Source of the DNA: Actinopolyspora lacussalsi subsp. righensis
GTDB lineage: Bacteria; Actinomycetota; Actinomycetes; Mycobacteriales; Pseudonocardiaceae
DNA length: 64,000 bases
Assembly: GCF_900116555.1 (NCBI RefSeq)
Contig: NZ_FPAT01000005.1
Location: 248,001-312,000 of the forward strand
Reading direction: 5' to 3'
This document shows positions 1 to 7,367 of this stretch, piece by piece. Positions within the stretch are counted from its first letter, which is position 1; every line of letters starts with the position of its first letter. Made by a program: the position numbers and the translations under genes. Under the pieces are notes generated by a model. The model made no database searches. It saw only the letters and a list, made by a program, of their open reading frames with translations, and had not been told where the DNA came from.

Positions 1-251
1 CCATTATCGGCCGGGGCTCGACGTTTTCCGGGGCAGCGGCCCTTCTTCGTCGAGGGACCGGTGCGGAGCTGCCCGGCCACCCACAGGCCACTGAGGACAC
101 ACTCCCGCTGCTGTTCGACCCCGAAGGCGACCTGTGGTTCCCCGCCTCGGCATCGATCCCATTGGAGCAAGCCCGCGAGGCCATCACCGAGTACTGCCGC
201 ACCGGACAACGCCCCGAATCCGTGCGGTGGCAGCCCGGATACTGGTACTGA
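1..251 (+). CDS. C-terminal part of an Imm1-like immunity protein (5' end outside window)
   Basis: The frame is open from the window edge (first full codon at base 3) to TGA at 249-251 and gives about 82 residues. The end of the translation reads FDPEGDLWFPASASIPLEQA, then ...AITEYCRTGQRPESVRWQPG. This pattern (acidic FDPEG-DLWFPA, then an AREAI helix, then TGxRPxxVxWQ) is that of the C-terminus of Imm1 family proteins, which in actinobacteria neutralise polymorphic deaminase or nuclease toxins. No toxin gene is visible, because the upstream partner would lie outside the window. The family call is by eye from these motifs. A 12-bp perfect hairpin lies downstream and separates it from the convergent nadC. 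Confidence 0.55.
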   Translation, partial: IIGRGSTFSGAAALLRRGTGAELPGHPQATEDTLPLLFDPEGDLWFPASASIPLEQAREAITEYCRTGQRPESVRWQPGYWY

Positions 252-314
252 GACGCGGTCCGAGTACGGAAGTGACCCGATCAAGACGGCGTGCGAGGAA
301 GGATCCGGCCGGAG

Positions 315-344
315 CGGGTTCGATCGTCGCACCGATCGAACCCG
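315..344. terminator. Bidirectional terminator between the Imm1-like gene and nadC
   Basis: Perfect inverted repeat with 12-bp arms (CGGGTTCGATCG / CGATCGAACCCG) around a 6-base loop. It lies between two convergent genes and 17 bases beyond the nadC stop. There is no U-run, as is common for actinobacterial terminators. Confidence 0.65.
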
Positions 345-360
345 GTGTGTCGGAACCGGT

Positions 361-1248
361 TCACATGTCCAGCCCGATGTCCAGCACGCCCGCCGAATGA
401 GTCAGCGCTCCGACCGCCAGGTAGTGCACCCCGGTGGCGGCGTAGGTCGGTGCGACGTCGAGGGTGAGTCCCCCGGAAGCCTCCAGCCCGGTTCGGGGAG
501 AGCGTGCGGCGGCACGTCGGACCGCTTCGGCGCAGTCCCCCGGAGTGAAGTTGTCCAGCAGCACCAACGCCGGGGTCTCGAGCAGCACCTCGTCGAGTTC
601 GTCGAGATCGGACACCTCGACCTCGAGCTCCAGTTCGGGCGCGTACTCACGGCAGGCCCGCAACGCGGCGGTCACGGAACCGGCGGCTGCCACGTGGTTG
701 TCCTTGACGAGCATGGCGTCGCCGAGCCCGAGCCGATGGTTGCTGCCGCCACCGCAGCGCACCGCGTACTTCTGCGGCAGTCTGACTCCGGGAACGGTCT
801 TGCGACTGTCCCGGATCACGCAGTGCGAGTCGCGCACCGCCGCGACCCAGGCCGCCGTGGCCGTCGCGACGCCGGAGAGGTGGCACAGCAGGTTCAACGC
901 CGTCCGTTCGGCGGTGAGCAGACCATCCACCGGTGCGCGGACCGCGAGCACGCACTCGGCCGCGGCGACCTCCCCGCCGTCGGGGACCGCCGAGAGCACC
1001 TGATAGCCGTCCGAGCCGATCGTCTCGTCCAGCACGGCCAGCACGAACGGCAGCCCGGCCACCACGCCGGCTTCTCGGGTGTTGAACGAGGCGGTGGCCA
1101 CCGCCTCGGCGGGCACGGTGGCCCTCGTGGTGACGTCCGGGCCGTAGCGCAGGTCCTCGGCCAGCGCCGCACGCACCAGAGCCGAGCTCTCCGCTGGGTC
1201 CAGTCCGGCGGTACGCAGATTTCGGACGGTGTCCTCGGAGAGGTTCAA
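361..1248 (-). CDS. nadC: Nicotinate-nucleotide diphosphorylase (quinolinate phosphoribosyltransferase)
   Basis: NadC converts quinolinate and PRPP to nicotinate mononucleotide, CO2 and pyrophosphate, the last step of de novo NAD precursor synthesis. The 295-residue product has the expected features: ALAEDLRYGPDVTT near the N-terminus, SHCVIRDSRKTVPGVRLPQKYAVRCGGG in the middle, the LVKDNHV signature with substrate-binding Lys, and a C-terminal phosphate-binding EASGG segment. The open frame extends further upstream into nadB. I place the start at the TTG at 1246-1248 because it overlaps the nadB TGA (1245-1247), so the two would be translationally coupled. An internal start is possible. It is the last gene of the nadABC operon. 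Confidence 0.93.
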   Translation of the reverse strand: MNLSEDTVRNLRTAGLDPAESSALVRAALAEDLRYGPDVTTRATVPAEAVATASFNTREAGVVAGLPFVLAVLDETIGSDGYQVLSAVPDGGEVAAAECVLAVRAPVDGLLTAERTALNLLCHLSGVATATAAWVAAVRDSHCVIRDSRKTVPGVRLPQKYAVRCGGGSNHRLGLGDAMLVKDNHVAAAGSVTAALRACREYAPELELEVEVSDLDELDEVLLETPALVLLDNFTPGDCAEAVRRAAARSPRTGLEASGGLTLDVAPTYAATGVHYLAVGALTHSAGVLDIGLDM

Positions 1249-2849
1249 GCCACTTCCCTCGATTCCTCCGGGGTGGAACGGATCAACCAGCCGGACACGT
1301 CCAGCCGCAACGGATTGGGACGCCCCCACCGCAGGTCATCGGTGTCGGGGTGGTCGTAGCGCCGGTGACAGCCGCGCGATTCGGTCCGGTCGGCGGCCGC
1401 GGCGAGCAGCGCGTGGGCCGTGAGTCCGAGAGCGGCGTCCTCGACCTCCGACCGACTCCGCAACGGCCGCACCACGGCCGCGGCGTCCAGTCCGGACTTG
1501 GCCTGACGCAGCCCGTCGGCGTGCCGCCCGATCCCGGCGTATCCGCTCATGAGCCGCTGCAGCCGGGAACGCTCGACCACGGCGGCGGCTGGCGGGCGTT
1601 CGGTGACCACCGAACCCCTGCGCAGGGATCCGGATCGGAGATCGCGCAGCGCGGCGTCGGCGGAACGGGTACCGAGTACCAGTCCTTCCAACAGGCTGTT
1701 GGAGGCGAGCCTGTTGGCCCCGTGCAGCCCGGTACGGGCGACCTCGCCCGCGACGTACAGGCCCGTCACCCCGGTTCTGCCGTCGACATCGCACATGATC
1801 CCGCCGCAGGAGTAGTGCGCGGCCGTGGTGACCGGGATGGGTTCGACCAACGGATCGATCCCGGCGTCCCGGCACGCCGTGTACACGGTCGGGAAACGCG
1901 CGACGAATCCGTCGCCAAGTCCGGTCGCGTCGAGGTAGACCGACTCCGAGCCGGTCTCGGCGAGTTTCTCGTTGATCGCCGCGGCGACGACGTCGCGGGG
2001 AGCCAGATCCCCCATCGGGTGCCTGCCCGCCATCACCGGTTCACCCCGGGAGTCCAGCAGCACGGCTCCTTCGCCCCGTACCGCCTCGGTGATCAACGGA
2101 CGACTCCCGCGCTCGGTGGCGGAAGTGTGCAACACGGTCGGGTGAAACTGGACGAACTCCAGGTCCGCGACCGCGGCCCCGGCGCGCAGGCCGAGCGCCA
2201 CGCCGTCCCCGGTCGCGACCTCGGGATTGGTCGTCGCCCGGTACAGCTGACCGAGCCCACCGGTGGCCAACAACACGGCGGGAGCCTGCACGACACCGGG
2301 CCTGCCCGCGTGGTCGAGCACGAGCGCACCACCGACCGATCCCCACTCGGTGTGCGACAGCTCGACCACGCAGTGGTTCTCCAGTATCGGGATTCCCACC
2401 TCGGTACCGGCCTCGACCAGGGCCCGCTGCACCTCGGCACCGGTCGCGTCACCACCGGCGTGAATCACGCGGAACGCGCTGTGCCCGCCCTCGCGGGTAC
2501 GGGAGAGCGCCCCGGACGCCTCGCCGTCGAACCGTGCGCCCGCCTCGCACAGCCGACGCACCGCGGCCGCACCGTCGCCGAGTATCGTGCGCACCGCCGA
2601 GGTGGAACAGAGCCCGGCGCCCGCCTCGAGGGTGTCCCGCACGTGCTGCCGCACGCTGTCGGAGGGATCGCACTCCTCCGACCTGACCACGGCGATACCG
2701 CCCTGGGCCCATTCGGTGTTGCCGACACCGGCGGCCTCCTTGGAGACCACCAACACGCGCAGCCCGCGCTCGCGGGCGCGCAGCGCGGCGGTCAACCCGG
2801 CGACACCGGTTCCGACGACCAGCAGGTCAGCACCCGCGTACCAGGTCAT
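1245..2849 (-). CDS. nadB: L-aspartate oxidase
   Basis: NadB is a FAD flavoenzyme that oxidises L-aspartate to iminoaspartate, the substrate of NadA. The 534-residue protein begins with a dinucleotide fold ([21 protein letters not shown], residues about 8-28) and carries [40 protein letters not shown] and a C-terminal helical domain, all typical of NadB and the fumarate-reductase/succinate-dehydrogenase flavoprotein family. The start ATG (2847-2849) overlaps the nadA stop as ATGA. The frame is open far upstream inside nadA, but [13 protein letters not shown] matches the family N-terminus. It is the middle gene of nadABC. Confidence 0.95.
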   Translation of the reverse strand: MTWYAGADLLVVGTGVAGLTAALRARERGLRVLVVSKEAAGVGNTEWAQGGIAVVRSEECDPSDSVRQHVRDTLEAGAGLCSTSAVRTILGDGAAAVRRLCEAGARFDGEASGALSRTREGGHSAFRVIHAGGDATGAEVQRALVEAGTEVGIPILENHCVVELSHTEWGSVGGALVLDHAGRPGVVQAPAVLLATGGLGQLYRATTNPEVATGDGVALGLRAGAAVADLEFVQFHPTVLHTSATERGSRPLITEAVRGEGAVLLDSRGEPVMAGRHPMGDLAPRDVVAAAINEKLAETGSESVYLDATGLGDGFVARFPTVYTACRDAGIDPLVEPIPVTTAAHYSCGGIMCDVDGRTGVTGLYVAGEVARTGLHGANRLASNSLLEGLVLGTRSADAALRDLRSGSLRRGSVVTERPPAAAVVERSRLQRLMSGYAGIGRHADGLRQAKSGLDAAAVVRPLRSRSEVEDAALGLTAHALLAAAADRTESRGCHRRYDHPDTDDLRWGRPNPLRLDVSGWLIRSTPEESREVA

Positions 2850-3922
2850 TCGCCACCACCGGGCCTGCCGATACTGATCATCCGCTCCACGGCCGAGCGA
2901 GCACGCCGCGCCGTCTCGGTATCGACGCCGACCTCGTCGGCCTGCTCGGTCAGGCAGCGCAGCAGCGCGGCAGGGGTGATCATCTTCATGTACTTGCAGG
3001 AGGCGCGGTCGTTCACCGGCCGGAAGTCCACCTCCGGAGCCGCCGTGCGCAGCTGGTGCAGCATCCCGACCTCGGTGGCGACCAGTACCGAGGAAGCACC
3101 GGTGCGGTGCGCAGCGTCGAGCATCCCACCGGTCGACAGGATCCTGACCCGCTCGGAGTCCACGGTCCCGTCCCCGGCCAGGTAGAGCGCCGAGGTGGCG
3201 CAACCGCACTCCGGGTGGATGAACAGTTCCGACTCCGGCTCGGCAGCGGCCCGCTCGGCGAGTTCGGCACCGTTGATTCCGGCGTGTACGTGGCACTCAC
3301 CCGCCCAGACGTGCAGGTTCGGCCTACCGGTCTCCCGCTGCACGTGCGCGCCGAGGAACTGGTCCGGACAGAACAGCACCGGACGTTCCTCCGGAATCGA
3401 GCGCACGACATCGACCGCGTTCGAGGACGTGCAGCAGACATCGGTTTCGGCCTTGACCTCGGCCGTGGTGTTGACGTAGGAGACCACCACCGGCTCGGGT
3501 TCGCCCGCTCGCACGAAGTCGGCCTTCCAGGCGCGAAGGTCGTCGGCGGTGATCGAGTCCGCCAGCGAGCATCCGGCCCGCTCGTCGGGAATCAGCACTG
3601 TCTTGTCCGGGCTGAGGATCTTGGCGGTCTCGGCCATGAAGTGCACGCCGCAGAAGACGATCGTGCTCGCCGTGCTCTCGGCGGCGATCCTGCTGAGCGC
3701 CAACGAGTCGCCGGTGTGATCGGCGACGTCCTGGATCTCGGGTAGCTGGTAGTTGTGCGCGAGCAGCACGGCGTCCAGCTGCTCGGCCAGCCGACGGACC
3801 TCGGCCGCCCACGCCGCGTTACCGGGAATACCCGTGTAACCGTCTTCGGTGCGCCGCAGATCCGCGGTGTCGAGTCCGGTCGGGTTGCCGTAATCACCGG
3901 CGGTGGCTGCTGTCGCGGCCAT
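2846..3922 (-). CDS. nadA: Quinolinate synthase
   Basis: NadA condenses iminoaspartate with dihydroxyacetone phosphate to quinolinate using a [4Fe-4S] cluster. The 358-residue product has [26 protein letters not shown] near the N-terminus and three conserved cysteine sites: [21 protein letters not shown], and [12 protein letters not shown]. These are the expected cluster ligands. The start is the ATG at 3920-3922, preceded by a strong ribosome-binding site (GAGGAGGAGG ending 2 bases before ATG). It is the first gene of nadABC, divergent from the Nudix regulator, so the 124-base intergenic region should hold the nad operon promoter. Confidence 0.95.
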   Translation of the reverse strand: MAATAATAGDYGNPTGLDTADLRRTEDGYTGIPGNAAWAAEVRRLAEQLDAVLLAHNYQLPEIQDVADHTGDSLALSRIAAESTASTIVFCGVHFMAETAKILSPDKTVLIPDERAGCSLADSITADDLRAWKADFVRAGEPEPVVVSYVNTTAEVKAETDVCCTSSNAVDVVRSIPEERPVLFCPDQFLGAHVQRETGRPNLHVWAGECHVHAGINGAELAERAAAEPESELFIHPECGCATSALYLAGDGTVDSERVRILSTGGMLDAAHRTGASSVLVATEVGMLHQLRTAAPEVDFRPVNDRASCKYMKMITPAALLRCLTEQADEVGVDTETARRARSAVERMISIGRPGGGE

Positions 3923-4023
3923 GTCCTCCTCCTCACCGACGCGAGTGGTCGAACCACCGCGCCGATTTCCCCGCAGGGCCCGGTTGATCACCGGGTTGTC
4001 GAACTCCTGATTTCGCGACCAGG

Positions 4024-4046
4024 GTTTTCGTCTTAGGATCGAAAAC
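4024..4046. promoter_or_regulatory. Candidate NrtR operator and leaderless promoter
   Basis: A perfect inverted repeat GTTTTCG-N9-CGAAAAC ends immediately before the GTG start of the regulator. A -10-like TAGGAT (4034-4039) lies inside it, 7 bases before the start, which fits a leaderless transcript. Position and symmetry suggest autoregulation and control of the divergent nadABC. Assignment to NrtR is inference from adjacency. Confidence 0.55.
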
Positions 4047-4763
4047 GTGTCCAATACTAACACGTCGCCGGGGCCCCGGGAGCGCGATACGAGCCACATC
4101 ACGGGCCACGAGGTACTCGCGGGAGTCGTGCAGGTGCGGCAGGGGTCCCTGAAGGCACTGCTGTGGCAACGCGCCCGTCCACCCCATCCGAACCGTTGGG
4201 CACTTCCGGGCGGCAGACTCGGCCCCGACGAAACGGTGGAATCCTCCATCCGCAGACAACTCGCCGAAAAGGTCGACGTGCGCGAGCTCACACACGTGGA
4301 GCAGTTGGCGGTGTTCAGTTCCCCCGGAAGAGTCCCGGACAAGCGCATCGTGGCCACCGCGTTCCTCGGGCTGATCCCCTGCGACACGGACCCCGAGCTG
4401 CCGAACGACACCGCCTGGCACCCCGTCGAAGCACTACCGGAAACGGCGTTCGACCACGAGGAGATCCTGCTGGCGGGCCGGGAACGCCTGCGCTCCAAAC
4501 TGTCCTACACCAACATCGGCTTCGCACTGGCTCCGCCGAAATTCACCGTCTCCGAACTGCGTGACCTGTACTCGGCCGCCCTGGGGTACCGGGTATCGGC
4601 CACGAACCTGCAACGCGTGCTGTCCCGACGCGGCGCGCTGGAGACGACGGGTGAGACCGTGGCGGCGGGCCCGTCCGGGGGTCGGCCACCGGCGCTGTTC
4701 CGGTTCACCTCGCGCGACCTGCAGATCACGGACAGGTTCGCGGTGCTACGCCCACCCGCGTGA
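4047..4763 (+). CDS. nrtR: NrtR-type Nudix transcriptional regulator of NAD biosynthesis
   Basis: The 238-residue protein has an N-terminal Nudix domain (residues about 20-145) and a C-terminal winged-helix domain (about 155-238: [28 protein letters not shown]). That is the architecture of NrtR, which in actinobacteria binds ADP-ribose or NAD metabolites and represses NAD synthesis genes. The Nudix box is degenerate: [20 protein letters not shown] has Gln-Leu where the catalytic REx-EE would be, so hydrolase activity is probably lost and the domain serves as a sensor. The start is GTG at 4047, directly after a palindrome and 7 bases after TAGGAT. Divergence from nadABC supports the role. Confidence 0.82.
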   Translation: MSNTNTSPGPRERDTSHITGHEVLAGVVQVRQGSLKALLWQRARPPHPNRWALPGGRLGPDETVESSIRRQLAEKVDVRELTHVEQLAVFSSPGRVPDKRIVATAFLGLIPCDTDPELPNDTAWHPVEALPETAFDHEEILLAGRERLRSKLSYTNIGFALAPPKFTVSELRDLYSAALGYRVSATNLQRVLSRRGALETTGETVAAGPSGGRPPALFRFTSRDLQITDRFAVLRPPA

Positions 4764-4814
4764 CCCGGAACGCCGTTGGAGCGGCTCTGCTGGTCAGCGC
4801 GGCGAAAGTACAAG

Positions 4815-4820
4815 TAGGTT
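4815..4820 (+). promoter_or_regulatory. -10 element TAGGTT, probable leaderless promoter
   Basis: TAGGTT lies 6 bases before the GTG start at 4827, so the transcript would begin at or next to the start codon. No Shine-Dalgarno sequence is present. Confidence 0.45.
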
Positions 4821-4826
4821 GGTGAC

Positions 4827-5507
4827 GTGACTGAAACGCTTCCGTTGTTTCCGCTGGGTAACGTACTGTTGCCGGGCGGTTCGCTACCGCTGCACATCTT
4901 CGAGGCACGTTACCGGCAACTCGTGATGGATCTGGTCAACGAAGTCGTACCCGGCCGCAGGTTCGGTGTGGTCGGCATCCGCCAGGGATGGGAGGTCGGC
5001 GAGGACAACGTCGACGCGATGTACGAGGTCGGGTGCTCCGCGCACCTCGACGAGGTGCAACAGCTCCCCGAGGGGCGCTACGACATCACCACCACAGGCC
5101 GGGACCGCTTTCGACTGTTGCAACTGGACACCGAGGCGGCCCCCTATCTGATGGCCCGCGTGGAGTGGCTGCCGGACAGCACTCCGCGGCAGGACTCCGA
5201 ACAGCTCAGGGACAGGCTGTCGGCCTCGGCCCGAGCCGCCCAGGAGCGCTACGTGGCGACCGGACTCCGGGTGGAGGGCACCACCAACCCCGACGAGAGC
5301 ACGGATTTCGCCGAACTGTCCTACGCGCTGGCGGAGAACTGCGTTCTCGCGCCGGACGACCGGCAGGAGCTGCTCGCCGAGACCGACCCGGTGGCACGGA
5401 TGCGCGAGATCCGCTCGTTGATCAACCGGGAGACCGAGTTCGTGCGGAGGCTGCGCGCCGTTCCAGCCCAGCTGTCCGAATTCGCCGAACACGCGGGAAC
5501 CAACTGA
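4827..5507 (+). CDS. LON substrate-binding (N-terminal) domain protein
   Basis: A 226-residue stand-alone protein that starts TETLPLFPLGNVLLPGGSLPLHIFEARYRQLV, the hallmark of the PUA-like LON N-terminal domain. It lacks the AAA and protease domains of Lon. A later segment (about residues 125-215) is helical and charged. Such stand-alone LON-domain proteins are common in actinobacteria, and their role (substrate binding or adaptor) is not established. GTG start chosen at 4827 because it begins the conserved motif and is preceded by a -10-like TAGGTT. It is likely a monocistronic cytosolic protein. Confidence 0.85.
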   Translation: MTETLPLFPLGNVLLPGGSLPLHIFEARYRQLVMDLVNEVVPGRRFGVVGIRQGWEVGEDNVDAMYEVGCSAHLDEVQQLPEGRYDITTTGRDRFRLLQLDTEAAPYLMARVEWLPDSTPRQDSEQLRDRLSASARAAQERYVATGLRVEGTTNPDESTDFAELSYALAENCVLAPDDRQELLAETDPVARMREIRSLINRETEFVRRLRAVPAQLSEFAEHAGTN

Positions 5508-5556
5508 TTTCCGACGCGATCACGCGAGGACCCGACACGCGATGCGCGGTACTCGC

Positions 5557-5562
5557 TAGGAT
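5557..5562 (+). promoter_or_regulatory. -10 element TAGGAT, probable leaderless promoter
   Basis: TAGGAT lies 8 bases before the ATG at 5571, with no ribosome-binding site between. It repeats the arrangement seen for nrtR. Confidence 0.45.
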
Positions 5563-5570
5563 CACGAACC

Positions 5571-6524
5571 ATGTCGTTACCTGGCGGGTCCAACAGCTGG
5601 ACGGGACCGGACGGCGGAGCACACCGCTATTACGATCCGCTGACCGGACAACCCGTTCCCGGGGACGGGTCCCACGCCGCCGAGCAACCCCCGTACGGGC
5701 ACTCGCCACACGGCGCCTCGTTCGCACCGCCGCAGGCGGCGTCGAACCGGTACGGCACGCCGTCATGGGCCCCAACCCAGGGGGAATCGGCGGCTCCGCC
5801 CGGGCGGAGCCGCGGCCCGACCATCGCCGTGGTCTCGACCGCGATAGCCAGTGTGGTCATCATCATCACCACACTGGTACTGGTCAAACTCGGTGACGAC
5901 GACGGAGGGAACGGATCCGTCGCGGCGGGCTCCACGAGCGCCACGGCCGACTCGCGGCAGTCCGTAACCGCGGCGATTCCCGGTTGGCAGTCCGTTCCGG
6001 TCCCGGAGACCGGTGTGGCGTACGACGTTCCCGGCGACTGGACCACGCATCCCGGTGCGGTCAACAGGTTGGGAAACTCCTCGACCGGGACGATCACGCT
6101 GAGCGGGTACTCGCTGTACATGGAGGGCTTCTGCGACCGGGCACCGCAGTCGTTCCGCGCCCTGATCGGACTGACCTCCTCGAAGCTGACCGACAGCACC
6201 CAAGCCGGCGAGGGGACCGTCGAAAAGCTCGGGAACATGCTCTGGACCACCAGCGACGGGGTACGACCACAGCTGAAGCAGCGGGAACCACGGCAGGTGA
6301 CGCTCGACGGCGGAAAGCTGACAGCCACCTTCGTCAGCGCGGAGATCGTTCCGGCGACCACGGAAACGTGCATCACCGAGTCCGCCTACATCGGGGTGAT
6401 GGCCCTGCCGTACCAGCAGGGAACCGCGATTCTGGTGGGCATGGCGGACCAGGAGTTCGAGGGCGCCGAGACACCGGACACTATGGAACGCGCACTGCGT
6501 TCGCTGCGACTACTACCGGACTGA
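5571..6524 (+). CDS. Membrane-anchored extracytoplasmic protein of unknown function
   Basis: A 317-residue protein with three parts. The N-terminus is Gly/Pro/Ser-rich and probably cytoplasmic (about residues 1-80, with RYYDPLTGQPVPG). One transmembrane helix follows (about 83-106: TIAVVSTAIASVVIIITTLVLV). The outer domain (about 125-317) begins WQSVPVPETGVAYDVPGDWTT and contains two cysteines in the middle and later part (GFCDRAP, ETCITESAY) that could pair. The pattern (VAYDVPxDW ... MERALRSLRL) is frequent in actinobacterial surface proteins of unknown role. I do not recognise a function. The start ATG follows TAGGAT by 8 bases. Confidence 0.75.
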   Translation: MSLPGGSNSWTGPDGGAHRYYDPLTGQPVPGDGSHAAEQPPYGHSPHGASFAPPQAASNRYGTPSWAPTQGESAAPPGRSRGPTIAVVSTAIASVVIIITTLVLVKLGDDDGGNGSVAAGSTSATADSRQSVTAAIPGWQSVPVPETGVAYDVPGDWTTHPGAVNRLGNSSTGTITLSGYSLYMEGFCDRAPQSFRALIGLTSSKLTDSTQAGEGTVEKLGNMLWTTSDGVRPQLKQREPRQVTLDGGKLTATFVSAEIVPATTETCITESAYIGVMALPYQQGTAILVGMADQEFEGAETPDTMERALRSLRLLPD

Positions 6525-6632
6525 CGCCGCGAGCACTACCGGGCTGACAGGGCGGCCGGCGACGGTTCCGCCCCGGAACACCCCGGCTTCGCCCGAGCAC
6601 GGACATCGGAAAACGGGCGTGTGTCGTCCCGA

Positions 6633-7235
6633 TCAACCCCGTCGCCTGCCGAGATCGTCCAACCCGTTCCACGAAGCGACGAGCCCGTAGGTCAAGGCGA
6701 CGGCCAGTGGTTGCCCCAGCAAACCGACCAGCGTGTCCAACCGCGGTGCCACGGCCACCAGATCCCCGGGACGCAAGGTGTCCGGCACCGGGTACATCCC
6801 GGCGGCGAACGAGGTGCCGAGCCGCATTCCCAGCCAGGTCGACAGCAACGACCCCAGCACCATCGCCACGAGCAGCACGGGCCCCCTGCGGCCACGCAGC
6901 TGCCAGGCGACCGCGGCGACGAGCACTCCACAGGCGGAACTCAGCAGCAGGAAAACCGCCAGCCCGTCGAACCTGTGGTAGCTCTCGACCAGCACCGGAA
7001 CCAACTCACCCTGTCGTGTCATGGTGCTTTCCCGCGGCGGTGCCAGGCGAGACCAGATCCAACCGAGCGGGAATCCCAGCAAGGTCACCAAGGACAACAC
7101 GCTCAGTGCGGGCAACAGATCCGCGCCGAACACCACCGCGGGGCGCGGCGGTCGTGTCCGTAGCTGCCACCACGTGGTCGAATCGCGGTCGGTCGTGTAC
7201 TTCTTCTCCGGCCCTTCGACCGGTTGTTCCGACAC
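6633..7235 (-). CDS. DUF2567-like multi-pass membrane protein
   Basis: A 200-residue protein with about four hydrophobic segments: ADLLPALSVLSLVTLLGFPLGWIWSRLAP near residue 40, FDGLAVFLLLSSACGVLVAAVAW, GPVLLVAMVLGSLLSTWLGM, and a last helix around LVGLLGQPLAVALTYGLVASW. The spacing and the loop PDTLRPGDLVAVAPRLDTL resemble actinobacterial DUF2567 proteins, whose function is unknown. The start GTG (7233-7235) is chosen because it follows GGAGGAGG by 4 bases. The longer open frame upstream has no such signal and runs into the shared intergenic dyad. It is divergent from aftA. Confidence 0.7.
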   Translation of the reverse strand: MSEQPVEGPEKKYTTDRDSTTWWQLRTRPPRPAVVFGADLLPALSVLSLVTLLGFPLGWIWSRLAPPRESTMTRQGELVPVLVESYHRFDGLAVFLLLSSACGVLVAAVAWQLRGRRGPVLLVAMVLGSLLSTWLGMRLGTSFAAGMYPVPDTLRPGDLVAVAPRLDTLVGLLGQPLAVALTYGLVASWNGLDDLGRRRG

Positions 7236-7264
7236 CGAGCCTCCTCCGAAAGAAACGGCGAATC

Positions 7265-7308
7265 GGCCCCGAACAGCCACTGTTCGGGGCCACAAGAGTC
7301 CAACTCTT
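7265..7308. repeat. Two tandem perfect dyads between the DUF2567-like gene and aftA
   Basis: Dyad 1 has 12-bp arms (GGCCCCGAACAG / CTGTTCGGGGCC, 7265-7276 and 7280-7291). Dyad 2 has 6-bp arms (AAGAGT / ACTCTT, 7294-7299 and 7303-7308). Both enclose the same triplet CCA. They sit in a divergent promoter region and overlap or precede a -10-like TATTGT (7319-7324), so operators or leader hairpins are both possible. Confidence 0.6.
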
Positions 7309-7318
7309 CAGCTGTCGC

Positions 7319-7324
7319 TATTGT
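7319..7324 (+). promoter_or_regulatory. -10-like TATTGT for aftA
   Basis: TATTGT lies downstream of the two dyads. Its expected transcription start (about 7331) leaves a short leader with GGAG (7357-7360) before the TTG at 7368. No good -35 is seen; that region is occupied by dyad 2. Confidence 0.35.
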
Positions 7325-7367
7325 GCGTGACATCCATCATCGAATTCTCAGGACCTGGAGTGGCACC

